DNA from: Amycolatopsis sp. 2-15
GTDB taxonomy: Bacteria; Actinomycetota; Actinomycetes; Mycobacteriales; Pseudonocardiaceae
DNA length: 64,000 nt
NCBI RefSeq assembly: GCF_030285625.1
Contig: NZ_CP127294.1
Location: 1,312,001 to 1,376,000 of the forward strand
Direction: 5' to 3'
The notes beneath the pieces are model-generated. The model was given only the letters and a program-made list of their open reading frames with translations, ran no database searches and was not told where the DNA came from. Shown here piece by piece: positions 1 through 6,662 of the stretch (the first letter of the stretch is position 1; every line of letters begins with the position of its first letter). The position numbers and the translations under genes are program-made.

Positions 1-596
1 TCACGAGCGCGGCGGCGACCTTCGCGGTCGTCGCAGGATGCTCGGGTGGAGCCGTCCCGCCTCCGGCGAGCACTTCGCCGTCGCCGGTCGAGGCGCTGCC
101 GCACAGCGGTGCCCCCAAGGTCGAGCGGCCGTTGCCCGCGTCGGTGTTGTCCGGCGACCCGTGCCAGGAAGCGTTGACCTCGGACCAGCTCAAGGAAATT
201 TTCGGCACAACGACGCAAGGCAAGCGCGATGACACGTCCGGCCTCGGCCCTGACTGTCACTGGAACAACACCAACACCGGTGCCGCCGTCGACGTCAACT
301 ACGTCACGCAGACGCGCCAGGGACTCAGCGGTGTCTACCAGAACACAAAACCGCAGGTCAGCTTGTGGAAAGAACTTTCTCCTATCCAAGGTTTCCCGGC
401 CGCAGCACATTCGTCCGAGAGTCCTGACTCGATGCACGTCTTCTGCCAGGTCAGCACCGGAATCCGCGACGATCTGTCGTTCGACACATCGCTGACTCTG
501 AGCACAGCCAACGTCGGCAAAGTCAATCCTTGCGATATTGCCGCGCAAGTGGCTGACATGGTCGTCACCAACCTGCGCCAGAAAGCGGGTGCGTAG
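1..596 (+). CDS. DUF3558-type lipoprotein, 5' end outside window
   Basis: The frame is open from base 3 and the start codon lies upstream of the window. The visible part begins with the end of a signal peptide and a lipobox (AVVAGC, Cys near base 39), so the protein should be lipidated and sit on the outer face of the membrane. After a Ser/Pro-rich linker come a paired-cysteine pattern (GDPCQEAL, DCHWNN, HVFCQV, NPCDIA) and a C-terminal 'AAQVADMVVTNL' helix, as in DUF3558 proteins that accompany ESX genes in Pseudonocardiaceae. Its TAG stop overlaps the GTG of the next gene by one base, so the two are probably translationally coupled. Molecular function is unknown. Confidence 0.75.
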   Translation, partial: TSAAATFAVVAGCSGGAVPPPASTSPSPVEALPHSGAPKVERPLPASVLSGDPCQEALTSDQLKEIFGTTTQGKRDDTSGLGPDCHWNNTNTGAAVDVNYVTQTRQGLSGVYQNTKPQVSLWKELSPIQGFPAAAHSSESPDSMHVFCQVSTGIRDDLSFDTSLTLSTANVGKVNPCDIAAQVADMVVTNLRQKAGA

Positions 597-1987
597 TGGG
601 CTTCTTCGACATGGTCGGCGACAGCGCGAAGTGGGTGGGCGACCGGTTCAGCGACGCTGGGCACTGGGCGAGCGACGTCTGGCACGGCAACGTCGGCACG
701 CAGTCCGTCCCCGCCCCCGAGCTGGTGCAGAAGATCCTCGGCAGCGGTGGCGCCTCGAGCTGGCACGATGGAGGTGGCAAGGCCACTCAGCTGGCAACCG
801 ATCACCACAATCTCAGCTCGGACATTCAGCGGCTCAGCACCGGCCTCGAATCCGTGTGGACCGGAAACGGAGCCGACGCCGCGCAGTCCCGGATCAAGAT
901 GTTCTCCGAAGCCACCACCTCGGCGGCGCAGACGTACACCACGAACAGCCAGAACCTGACCGGACTGGCGCACGGGTTCGACGAGATGAAGAAGGCCCTG
1001 CAGCCGATGCCGGGAACGCCGCCACACAAGGATTTCGTTGATGTGGCGACGCCGTGGGACACGGATACCGAAGACAAGATCAACCAGTACAACCAGCTCG
1101 CCCAGCAGAACCTGCAGCGCTACAACGGGTACGCGCAGCAGGCACAGACCAGCGGCCAAGGCCTCAAGGCGGACTATGGCCAGCTGAACCCCTTCGACGA
1201 CACCGTGGCGCTCACCCAGCAGAAGAAGATCATCGAGCAGAACCACCCCCGCAAGAACACGACCGACGACGACAAGACGTCCACCTCACAGTCCGAGGTC
1301 GACACCCGGCACATCACGACCCCTCCGCCGACGACGCCCCCGCCGACCACGCCGCCGCCCAATATTCCGCCGCCGACGGTGTTGCCGCCGCCGACGGGGC
1401 GGCCGATCACGCCGCCGGAGCACAGGCCGCCGCGGGACGTTTATCCGCCTGGTAAGACGACGGATGACGACGACACGCACACGTCCAGTGATCTGGACGA
1501 TCCGCGGGTCCCGCCGCCCGGGCAGCGGTTCCCGGTCGGCAGTGGGAATCCGTCGTGGTCGGCGACGGGTGGCGGGGACGGTTTCGGGCCTGGCGGTTTC
1601 GGCGTAGGCGCCGGGGCCGGCGCGGGCGCCGGCGGCGCAGGTGGGTCCGGGGCGTTCGGCGGACGCGGCGGGTCAGGGGCCGGGACCGGAACCGGGTCGC
1701 GGCTCAGTGGTGGTGCCGGGTCCGGGGTGTTCGGCGAAGAAGGCGGCCGTGGTGGCGCGTTGGCCGGTCGCGGAGCAGCCGGCGGTGCGGCCGGCGCCAA
1801 GGGTTCGCCCGGGATGGGCGGCATGGGCGCGGCCGGCAGCAAGGGCAAAGGCGAGGAAGACGCCGAGCACCAGCGCAAGTACGGCATCGACGACGACTCG
1901 GCCTTCTCGCTCCTCGACGACGAGGACGGCAGGCTCCTCGATCCCCACACCGGCCTTCCGCCGACGCCCCCGACCATCGGAGCCTGA
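596..1987 (+). CDS. PPE-like / WXG-type ESX substrate with Pro- and Gly-rich tail
   Basis: A 463-residue protein. Residues 1-200 are predicted helical with a WxG turn (WTG at 88-90), as in WXG100/PPE proteins that form hairpins for type VII export. Residues about 238-300 are a proline-rich spacer with repeated TTPPP units, and 320-425 are Gly/Ala-rich low complexity. The last 45 residues are acidic, contain a YxxxD (KYGIDDD) resembling the T7SS signal, and end in a PPTIGA tail. The GTG start overlaps the upstream stop. The EspG-like gene begins 8 bases after its stop, the usual chaperone-substrate pairing. It is probably secreted or wall-associated; its function after export is unknown. Confidence 0.7.
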   Translation: MGFFDMVGDSAKWVGDRFSDAGHWASDVWHGNVGTQSVPAPELVQKILGSGGASSWHDGGGKATQLATDHHNLSSDIQRLSTGLESVWTGNGADAAQSRIKMFSEATTSAAQTYTTNSQNLTGLAHGFDEMKKALQPMPGTPPHKDFVDVATPWDTDTEDKINQYNQLAQQNLQRYNGYAQQAQTSGQGLKADYGQLNPFDDTVALTQQKKIIEQNHPRKNTTDDDKTSTSQSEVDTRHITTPPPTTPPPTTPPPNIPPPTVLPPPTGRPITPPEHRPPRDVYPPGKTTDDDDTHTSSDLDDPRVPPPGQRFPVGSGNPSWSATGGGDGFGPGGFGVGAGAGAGAGGAGGSGAFGGRGGSGAGTGTGSRLSGGAGSGVFGEEGGRGGALAGRGAAGGAAGAKGSPGMGGMGAAGSKGKGEEDAEHQRKYGIDDDSAFSLLDDEDGRLLDPHTGLPPTPPTIGA

Positions 1988-1995
1988 GCAGACCG

Positions 1996-2760
1996 ATGAA
2001 GATCATCGACAGGCCGGTGCGGTTGCCCCGGCCGGTGTTCCTGGTTGCGTGGACCGTCGCCGAGCTCGGGGAGCCGCCGATCGTGGTCGGGCCGGACCAG
2101 ACTTACCGCACCGACGAGGCCGACGCGACGTTGCGCCGGCGTGCGCTGGATGCGTTGTACGACTTGGGGTTGGCCACGTCCGCCGGGGAGCTCACCGCGC
2201 AGTGGCGCGCGACGTTGGAGGTCCTGGCCAACCCCGCGCGCGAGATGTACTCGTGGAGCAACTTCCGCGACGGCGAGGACGACGGCGCGATCCTCGTGGC
2301 CGAGTCAGGCCGTGACGCCGTGCGCCTGATCACCGACCACCGGGTGGTCCAGCTCGACCCGATCCCGGCGCGCGAGGCCGCGGAACACCTGGTGGACGCG
2401 CTGCCCACCCGCCCGCCGGCGCGGCTGGCGGCGATGAGCGTGCCGAAGGCCCACTTCGAGGACGTGGGGCGCGACTACGAGTCCGACAATCCACTGACCG
2501 AGATGTCCCACGAAGCCGACGAGCTCCGCCGCCTCATGCGCGCCGGTCGCGATGCCGCGCACCAGCTCTACGTCGCGACGCGCGACGACGCCGGCCGGCG
2601 GACGCGCAGCACCCCGATGTCCGTCCTGGACCTCACCGGGCGCGGCCGCGTGCTGACGTTCGTCGGCAACACCAACGGCGAGGCGCGCATCAACCTCCAC
2701 CCCGGACACCGCGCGCACCTCATCGAGGCGCTGCACCTCGCGTCGAACGCGCTCGGTTAA
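1996..2760 (+). CDS. ESX secretion-associated protein, EspG family
   Basis: A 254-residue protein that resembles EspG, the cytosolic chaperone that binds the tip of PPE proteins and hands them to the ESX machine. Supporting features are the N-terminal 'PVFLVAWTVAELGEPP' strand/helix, the RRRALDALYDLGL helix and the conserved C-terminal block with NTNGEARINLHPG. The ATG at 1996 was chosen over an upstream in-frame extension because that extension would run through the Gly-rich end of the previous gene. It sits directly behind a PPE-like gene. The stop overlaps the convergent tetR stop by four bases. A second EspG-like gene lies at 49018-49749. Confidence 0.75.
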   Translation: MKIIDRPVRLPRPVFLVAWTVAELGEPPIVVGPDQTYRTDEADATLRRRALDALYDLGLATSAGELTAQWRATLEVLANPAREMYSWSNFRDGEDDGAILVAESGRDAVRLITDHRVVQLDPIPAREAAEHLVDALPTRPPARLAAMSVPKAHFEDVGRDYESDNPLTEMSHEADELRRLMRAGRDAAHQLYVATRDDAGRRTRSTPMSVLDLTGRGRVLTFVGNTNGEARINLHPGHRAHLIEALHLASNALG

Positions 2761-3401
2761 CGCTCGGCCAGGCCTTCCGCGGTGGCTTTCAGCAGCCGCG
2801 TGAGGCGGGGCTCGAAGTCGAGCGCCGTGTGGGACCAGCGGGGTTCCTGGCGGTAGAGCTCGGCGAGGGTTGCCGTCGGGTGCGAGAGCTGCCAGAAGTA
2901 CGACGTGGTGCCGAGCAGGGCGGCGATGACGTCGTGGACCTGTTGTGCGGTCAGGGTTCCGGCGTTGACGAGGGTCTCGACGATCACGTCGTACGCCTTG
3001 AAGGACCGCGTTTTGTACTGCCGCGCGCGCTCGACGGAGACGTCACCTTCGAGGCTGAGCGACACGTGCGTGAGCAGGTCGCAGAAGAGCGGGAGCGTGA
3101 CGATCGTCGCGCTGAGCGCCTCGGCGAGCTCGCCCGGCGGCAGGCCGCGGGCGCCGGCGAGGCGGGCGGTGAGGACGTCACGCCACTCCTCCCACCCGCG
3201 TTCGGCGAGCTCGAGGAACAGCTCCTCGCGGCTGGCGAAGTACCGCCGCACCGCCGACGCGTGCAGCCCCGCCGCCTCCGTGACGGCCGCGAGCGTCACG
3301 TGCCGCACCCCGCCCAGCTCGACGGCCAGCCTGCGGGCCGCGGCGAGGAGGTCCTCGGCGCGCTGCAGCTTGGCTTCCTCGGAACGTGCTCGGCGATGCA
3401 C
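2757..3401 (-). CDS. TetR/AcrR family transcriptional repressor
   Basis: A 214-residue regulator with an N-terminal TetR helix-turn-helix (residues about 25-60: LAAVTEAAGLHASAVRRYF, then ASREELFLEL) and a C-terminal ligand/dimerisation domain. The start is GTG at 3401. It is divergent from the SDR gene at 3500, and the 98-bp gap contains two identical-format palindromes (TAACGCA-N7-TGCGTTA) at 3411-3431 and 3459-3479, the expected layout for a repressor that controls itself and the neighbouring oxidoreductase. The inducer is unknown, possibly the SDR substrate. The stop codon overlaps that of the convergent espG-like gene. Confidence 0.88.
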   Translation of the reverse strand: MHRRARSEEAKLQRAEDLLAAARRLAVELGGVRHVTLAAVTEAAGLHASAVRRYFASREELFLELAERGWEEWRDVLTARLAGARGLPPGELAEALSATIVTLPLFCDLLTHVSLSLEGDVSVERARQYKTRSFKAYDVIVETLVNAGTLTAQQVHDVIAALLGTTSYFWQLSHPTATLAELYRQEPRWSHTALDFEPRLTRLLKATAEGLAER

Positions 3402-3410
3402 ACCACATCT

Positions 3411-3431
3411 TAACGCAAGTTGGGTGCGTTA
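3411..3431. promoter_or_regulatory. Putative TetR operator 1
   Basis: A 21-bp site with perfect 7-bp inverted arms, TAACGCA and TGCGTTA, separated by 7 bp. It starts 9 bp upstream of the tetR start and has the same arms and spacing as the site at 3459-3479. Confidence 0.75.
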
Positions 3432-3458
3432 CCTCGCCTCGGGGTGCTACGGTCTCAA

Positions 3459-3479
3459 TAACGCAATCGAATTGCGTTA
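3459..3479. promoter_or_regulatory. Putative TetR operator 2
   Basis: The second 21-bp copy of TAACGCA-N7-TGCGTTA. Here the dyad extends to 9-bp arms (TAACGCAAT/ATTGCGTTA). It ends about 20 bp before the GTG start of the SDR gene, where binding would block its promoter. Centre-to-centre distance from operator 1 is 48 bp. Confidence 0.78.
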
Positions 3480-3499
3480 ATGGAACCTCGGAGGTTGTT

Positions 3500-4376
3500 G
3501 TGGTCTTCTTCGTCACCGGCGCTTCGCGCGGCCTGGGCCGCCAGATCGTGGAGCGCCCTGTCCGCCGGACACCAGGTCGTGGCGACCGCCCGGGACCCGC
3601 GTTCGCTCGATGACCTGCGGGAACGCTTCGGGTCGCAGGTGCACGTCGAGGCCCTGGACGTGACCGATCCTGCCGCCGCGGAAGCCGCCGTCGCAGGTGG
3701 CGTGCGCGCTTTCGGCCGGCTCGACGTCGTCGTGAACAACGCCGGCCAAGGCGACCGCGCAGCCCTCGAGGACACGTCGCTGGACGTCTTCCGGCGCCAG
3801 GTGGAGACCAATTTCCTGGGTACGGTCTACGTCACCAAGGCGGCCGTTCCGGTGCTTCGCCGGCAGGGCGGCGGGCGGATCATCCAGATTTCCTCGGTGG
3901 GCGGACGGATCGGGAGCCCGGGGATGACGGCGTACCAGTCGGCGAAGTGGGCCGTCGGCGGGTTCAGCGAGGCTCTTGCCGCCGAGGTCGCACCGCTTGG
4001 CATCAAGGTCACCGTGCTCGAACCCGGCGGCATGCGCACGGACTGGGCCGGCTCGTCCATGACGACGCCACCGATCAGCACGCCCTACGAGCCGACGGTC
4101 GGCGCCTCGGCCCGCGCGATGGCGGGCTTTGAGAAGACCGCGACCAGCGATCCGGCTCTTGTCGCCGACCTGGTGCTCCGGGTCGCGGAGCTTCCGGACC
4201 CTCCGCTGCGGCTGCTGGCCGGCAGCGACGCGTACGAATACGGCCGCGAAGTCTGGCGCAACCGGTTGGCTGTGGACGAAAAATACGCGGAACTGAGCCT
4301 TTCAACGGATCACCCGGATGCCGGCGAGAATTGGCACGCGCAACGGGGCAACAGTCTTCCAACAGTCAGCAACTGA
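3500..4376 (+). pseudogene. Short-chain dehydrogenase/reductase, frameshifted near its N-terminus
   Basis: An SDR oxidoreductase split over two frames. From GTG 3500 (GGAGG at 3490-3494) the frame reads VVFFVTGASRGLGRQIVE, the TGxxxGxG cofactor motif. At 3553-3555 the reading must change frame to continue with ALSAGHQVVATARDP and the rest of a complete Rossmann protein: NNAG, catalytic Ser in ISSVGG, and YxxxK (YQSAKWAV). One extra base or two missing bases in GTGGAGCGCCC explains this. Repaired, the product would be about 291-292 aa. An alternative ATG at 3480 gives an open frame but loses the cofactor motif. It is probably regulated by the divergent TetR. All catalytic residues remain, so this is either a very recent mutation or a sequencing error. 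Confidence 0.75.
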
Positions 4377-4447
4377 CACCCGCAACGGGCCCGCCCAACA
4401 GCCAGTGCACCCAGCCCTGGCCCTGCACCTCGATCCCCGCCTTCCAC

Positions 4448-4505
4448 ACGGTCTGGATTATTTGTCAAGGTACTCTTTCCCGCCTTGACAAATAATCCAG
4501 ACCGT
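4448..4505. repeat. Perfect 23-bp inverted repeat, AT-rich
   Basis: The arms at 4448-4470 and 4483-4505 are perfect reverse complements (beginning ACGGTCTGGATTATTTG) with a 12-base loop. The arms are much AT-richer than the surroundings. It lies in the convergent gap between the SDR gene and the VOC gene, so it may be a bidirectional terminator, although no T-tract follows. A small mobile-element remnant is the other reading. Confidence 0.7.
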
Positions 4506-4584
4506 AGTGACGATTAAAGATCGGGGTGCCAATCTTCACCACCAGGGCGCAATGATCTGCACAGCGGGTCGAGCCGCCCATTCA

Positions 4585-4923
4585 CTATGGCTCAAACACA
4601 CAAAACTCATTCCCCTCCGGATCCGCCATCACCCACCAATCGATATCCCGACCTTTGTTCCTCACCAACACCGCCCCCAACGACACCAACTCCCCCACGT
4701 CCCCGAACACGTCGAGGTGCATCCGGTTCTTCACCGTCTTCACCTCAGGCACCGGATTGACCCAGATCAACGGCCCCACCCCGGCGACGTCGACGATCGG
4801 CACCGGGTCCTCGGCCGCGCGGGTTCCGTCGCGCCGCGTGTAGCCCAGCACTACGCACCACCAGTCGGCCAGCTTCTGGTGGTCCTGGGCGTCGAGGGCC
4901 AAGTCCTTGAACTTCGCGGTCAC
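4585..4923 (-). CDS. VOC (glyoxalase/bleomycin-resistance) family protein
   Basis: A 112-residue vicinal-oxygen-chelate fold protein. Seen features are an N-terminal KFKDLALDAQDHQKLADWW helix, the VLGYTR turn, the NRMHLDVFG strand and the closing MADPEGNEFCVFEP, typical of small actinobacterial VOC proteins annotated as glyoxalases. GTG at 4923 is preferred because GAGG lies five bases before it and translation then starts at the first conserved strand. The open frame itself extends to 4962. It is divergent from the GntR gene. Substrate is unknown. Confidence 0.8.
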   Translation of the reverse strand: MTAKFKDLALDAQDHQKLADWWCVVLGYTRRDGTRAAEDPVPIVDVAGVGPLIWVNPVPEVKTVKNRMHLDVFGDVGELVSLGAVLVRNKGRDIDWWVMADPEGNEFCVFEP

Positions 4924-4988
4924 GACCTCAGCGTGGCACGCACCACCGACATTTTCCGCCACCCGCCGCGACCTGCCAGGATGGGTGG

Positions 4989-5687
4989 GTGGCCCACGAA
5001 TCCGAACAGGTCTGGAGCGCCACCGTCGACCGCCTGCGCGCGATGATCGACAGCGGCGAGCTCCCGCCGGGCTCGAGGCTGCCCGCGGAACGCGCCCTCT
5101 GCGAACAGCTCGGCATCAGCCGCGGGTCGCTGCGGCAGGCGCTGCGGGTCCTGGACTCGATCGGCTACGTCCAGATCCGCGCAGGCTCCGGCACCTACGT
5201 CCGCGAGCAGACCGAAGCACCGCTGAGCAGCTGGTTCTCCGAGCACGAACAGCTGGTGGAGAAGCTGTTCGACCTGCGCGCGACCGTCGAGCCGACGCTG
5301 GCCGAACGCCTCGCCGGCAACCACTCACCGCGGACGATCCAGACGCTCGAGGACAACGTCGCCGAAATGGAAGCCGCCGCCGCCGAGGGCGACATGCTGC
5401 GCGTCATCGCGACGGACGCCGAGTTCCACCGCGTCATGGCGGGCAACGCCGGCAACGACGACGTGGCCGACCTCCTGCGCTCCGTCCTGGCCCTGGTCGG
5501 CGAGGAGCGCCGGGCCGCGCTGCGGTTGCCGGGCCAGATCCGCAAGGCGGTGGATGAGCACCGGGCGATCCTGTCGGCTTTGAAGGCCTCCGACGGACCT
5601 GCCGCACGGGAGATCACGTTGAAGCATTTGCTGGACGCGAAGTCCTACGCCCACGATTACGCGGCGGGCAACGACTCGGCCCTGTAA
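4989..5687 (+). CDS. GntR-family regulator, FadR subfamily
   Basis: A 232-residue regulator. The N-terminal winged helix (residues about 5-72) carries the signature PPGSRLPAERALCEQLGISR and ends in GSGTYVRE. The C-terminal all-helical FCD domain (about 85-225) has FHRVMAGNAGN and DEHRAILSALKASD, where FadR-type proteins bind organic acids through a metal. The start is GTG 4989, since the nearby ATG at 4981 is out of frame. It is divergent from the VOC gene, which may be a target. The effector is unknown. Confidence 0.88.
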   Translation: MAHESEQVWSATVDRLRAMIDSGELPPGSRLPAERALCEQLGISRGSLRQALRVLDSIGYVQIRAGSGTYVREQTEAPLSSWFSEHEQLVEKLFDLRATVEPTLAERLAGNHSPRTIQTLEDNVAEMEAAAAEGDMLRVIATDAEFHRVMAGNAGNDDVADLLRSVLALVGEERRAALRLPGQIRKAVDEHRAILSALKASDGPAAREITLKHLLDAKSYAHDYAAGNDSAL

Positions 5688-5892
5688 AACGTCGATGGAT
5701 CTCTGAGACTCCGCAGGTTTCCACCGCCGGGAACCCCGATCCCGTCCCGCCGGCTACTACCCACGGCACGACTGCCGGGTCACGGCACTACTCGCCTTGG
5801 TTCGCCTCGGCCACGGTGTGCTACCGGCCGTGATTTCGCCCGCTCTTCTCATACACCGCAGGACTTTGCCAGCACTCCGGCGAGGCCGCGAC

Positions 5893-5924
5893 AAAGCCCC
5901 CGCCCACCCAAGGGGGGCGTCCCC
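5893..5924. repeat. Dispersed intergenic repeat, copy A
   Basis: The core reads AGCCCCCGCCC then ACCCAAGGGGGGCGTCCCC and can fold as a GCCCCC/GGGGGC stem. A near-identical core lies at 16486-16517, also intergenic and also followed within about 100 bp by two DnaA-type nonamers. Confidence 0.6.
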
Positions 5925-5972
5925 GTCCCAGTTTATCGTTACCAGGCCTCGAAAAGCGGGCGTCGCGAGATC

Positions 5973-6012
5973 TGTGGACAAATGCAGTCTCGCGCGGGAT
6001 AGGTGTGGACAA
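5973..6012. promoter_or_regulatory. Pair of DnaA-box-like nonamers
   Basis: There are two exact copies of TGTGGACAA at 5973-5981 and 6004-6012, in the same orientation and 31 bp apart. The reverse complement TTGTCCACA is the DnaA-box form usual in high-GC actinobacteria. No dnaA/dnaN neighbours exist, so this is not oriC as far as can be seen. Confidence 0.5.
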
Positions 6013-6091
6013 CTACGGAATTGCGGTTGACGCGGCGCCGGTCACGTGCAGGTGCCGGGCAGAAGCCAAAGCGCGGTGATGCGCACCCGCA

Positions 6092-6580
6092 CTAGTGCGG
6101 TTCCAGGATCCGGTCCACGAACCGCCGCACGTTGTCCTCCATGCGCGCCACGCGTTGGTCGAGGGTCAGGGTCTCCACGGGTTGCGGGACGTCCGGCTTG
6201 AGTTCCCCGCGGACGTACGCGCTGCAGGACAGGTTGGCGCAGACGTACGTGCCGAGGGTGTTGCCCTCGCGGCCGGCCTTACCGGCGCGGCGGCCGGTGA
6301 AGAGGGTGATGTCGGACGTGGCGTGGGTTGTGGAGCAGAAGGCGCACATGTTGCTGCGCGAACGCGACGAAGCGGGGGGCGCAGCGCGCAGGGACAAACC
6401 CACGACGCTGCCGTCGCGGGGCACCACGAGGTAGGCGCGGCCGGGGGCCTTGGGGTCGCGCCAGCCGAGGAAGTCGCGGGTGGCCCAGGGGACGTCGGCG
6501 GGGAGGGTGACGGACTTGGCCTCGCCGCGGGAGCAGTTCACGAAGGAGGCGCGGATCGCGTCGGCGTCGAGGGGTTGCAT
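6092..6580 (-). CDS. FBP-domain (treble-clef zinc finger) protein
   Basis: A 162-residue protein related to the C-terminal zinc-binding domain of FusB/FBP proteins, which bind EF-G. The zinc ligands are visible as two pairs, C79-x2-C82 (MCAFC) and C114-x4-C119 (VCANLSC), separated by the TLFTGRRAGKAGREGNTLGTY segment typical of the family. ATG 6580 is used because upstream residues look like noise. It is divergent from the adenylate cyclase gene. By family knowledge it probably binds EF-G or the ribosome; any antibiotic protection is not shown here. Confidence 0.8.
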   Translation of the reverse strand: MQPLDADAIRASFVNCSRGEAKSVTLPADVPWATRDFLGWRDPKAPGRAYLVVPRDGSVVGLSLRAAPPASSRSRSNMCAFCSTTHATSDITLFTGRRAGKAGREGNTLGTYVCANLSCSAYVRGELKPDVPQPVETLTLDQRVARMEDNVRRFVDRILEPH

Positions 6581-6662
6581 GGGCAGCACGGTAGCGACGT
6601 GGCCGCGAGAGCTGCCACGCCTTTTCTCGCCGACAGACCCGCCAGCCCATACGATCGGCGGC

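Larger units (their letters stand above)
5688..6091. other. 404-bp intergenic region with shared repeat and two DnaA-type boxes
   Basis: No convincing gene lies here; the short open frames lack family-like sequence. The region holds a C-run/G-run hairpin repeat at 5893-5924, shared with 16486-16517, and two exact TGTGGACAA sequences (5973-5981 and 6004-6012), which are reverse complements of the actinobacterial DnaA-box form TTGTCCACA. It is a convergent gap between the gntR and FBP genes. Confidence 0.6.

Noticed and set aside
335..1246. A 303-codon open frame on the minus strand
   Set aside because: It is antisense to the DUF3558 and PPE-like genes, is Val/Arg/Leu-biased without domains, and mirrors high-GC codon structure.
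5973..6012. A replication origin
   Set aside because: Only two nonamers, no AT-rich unwinding region and no dnaA, dnaN or rpmH nearby.
5757..6030. Short open frames in the gntR-FBP gap
   Set aside because: No family-like sequence, no ribosome-binding site, and they overlap the repeat and DnaA-type boxes.
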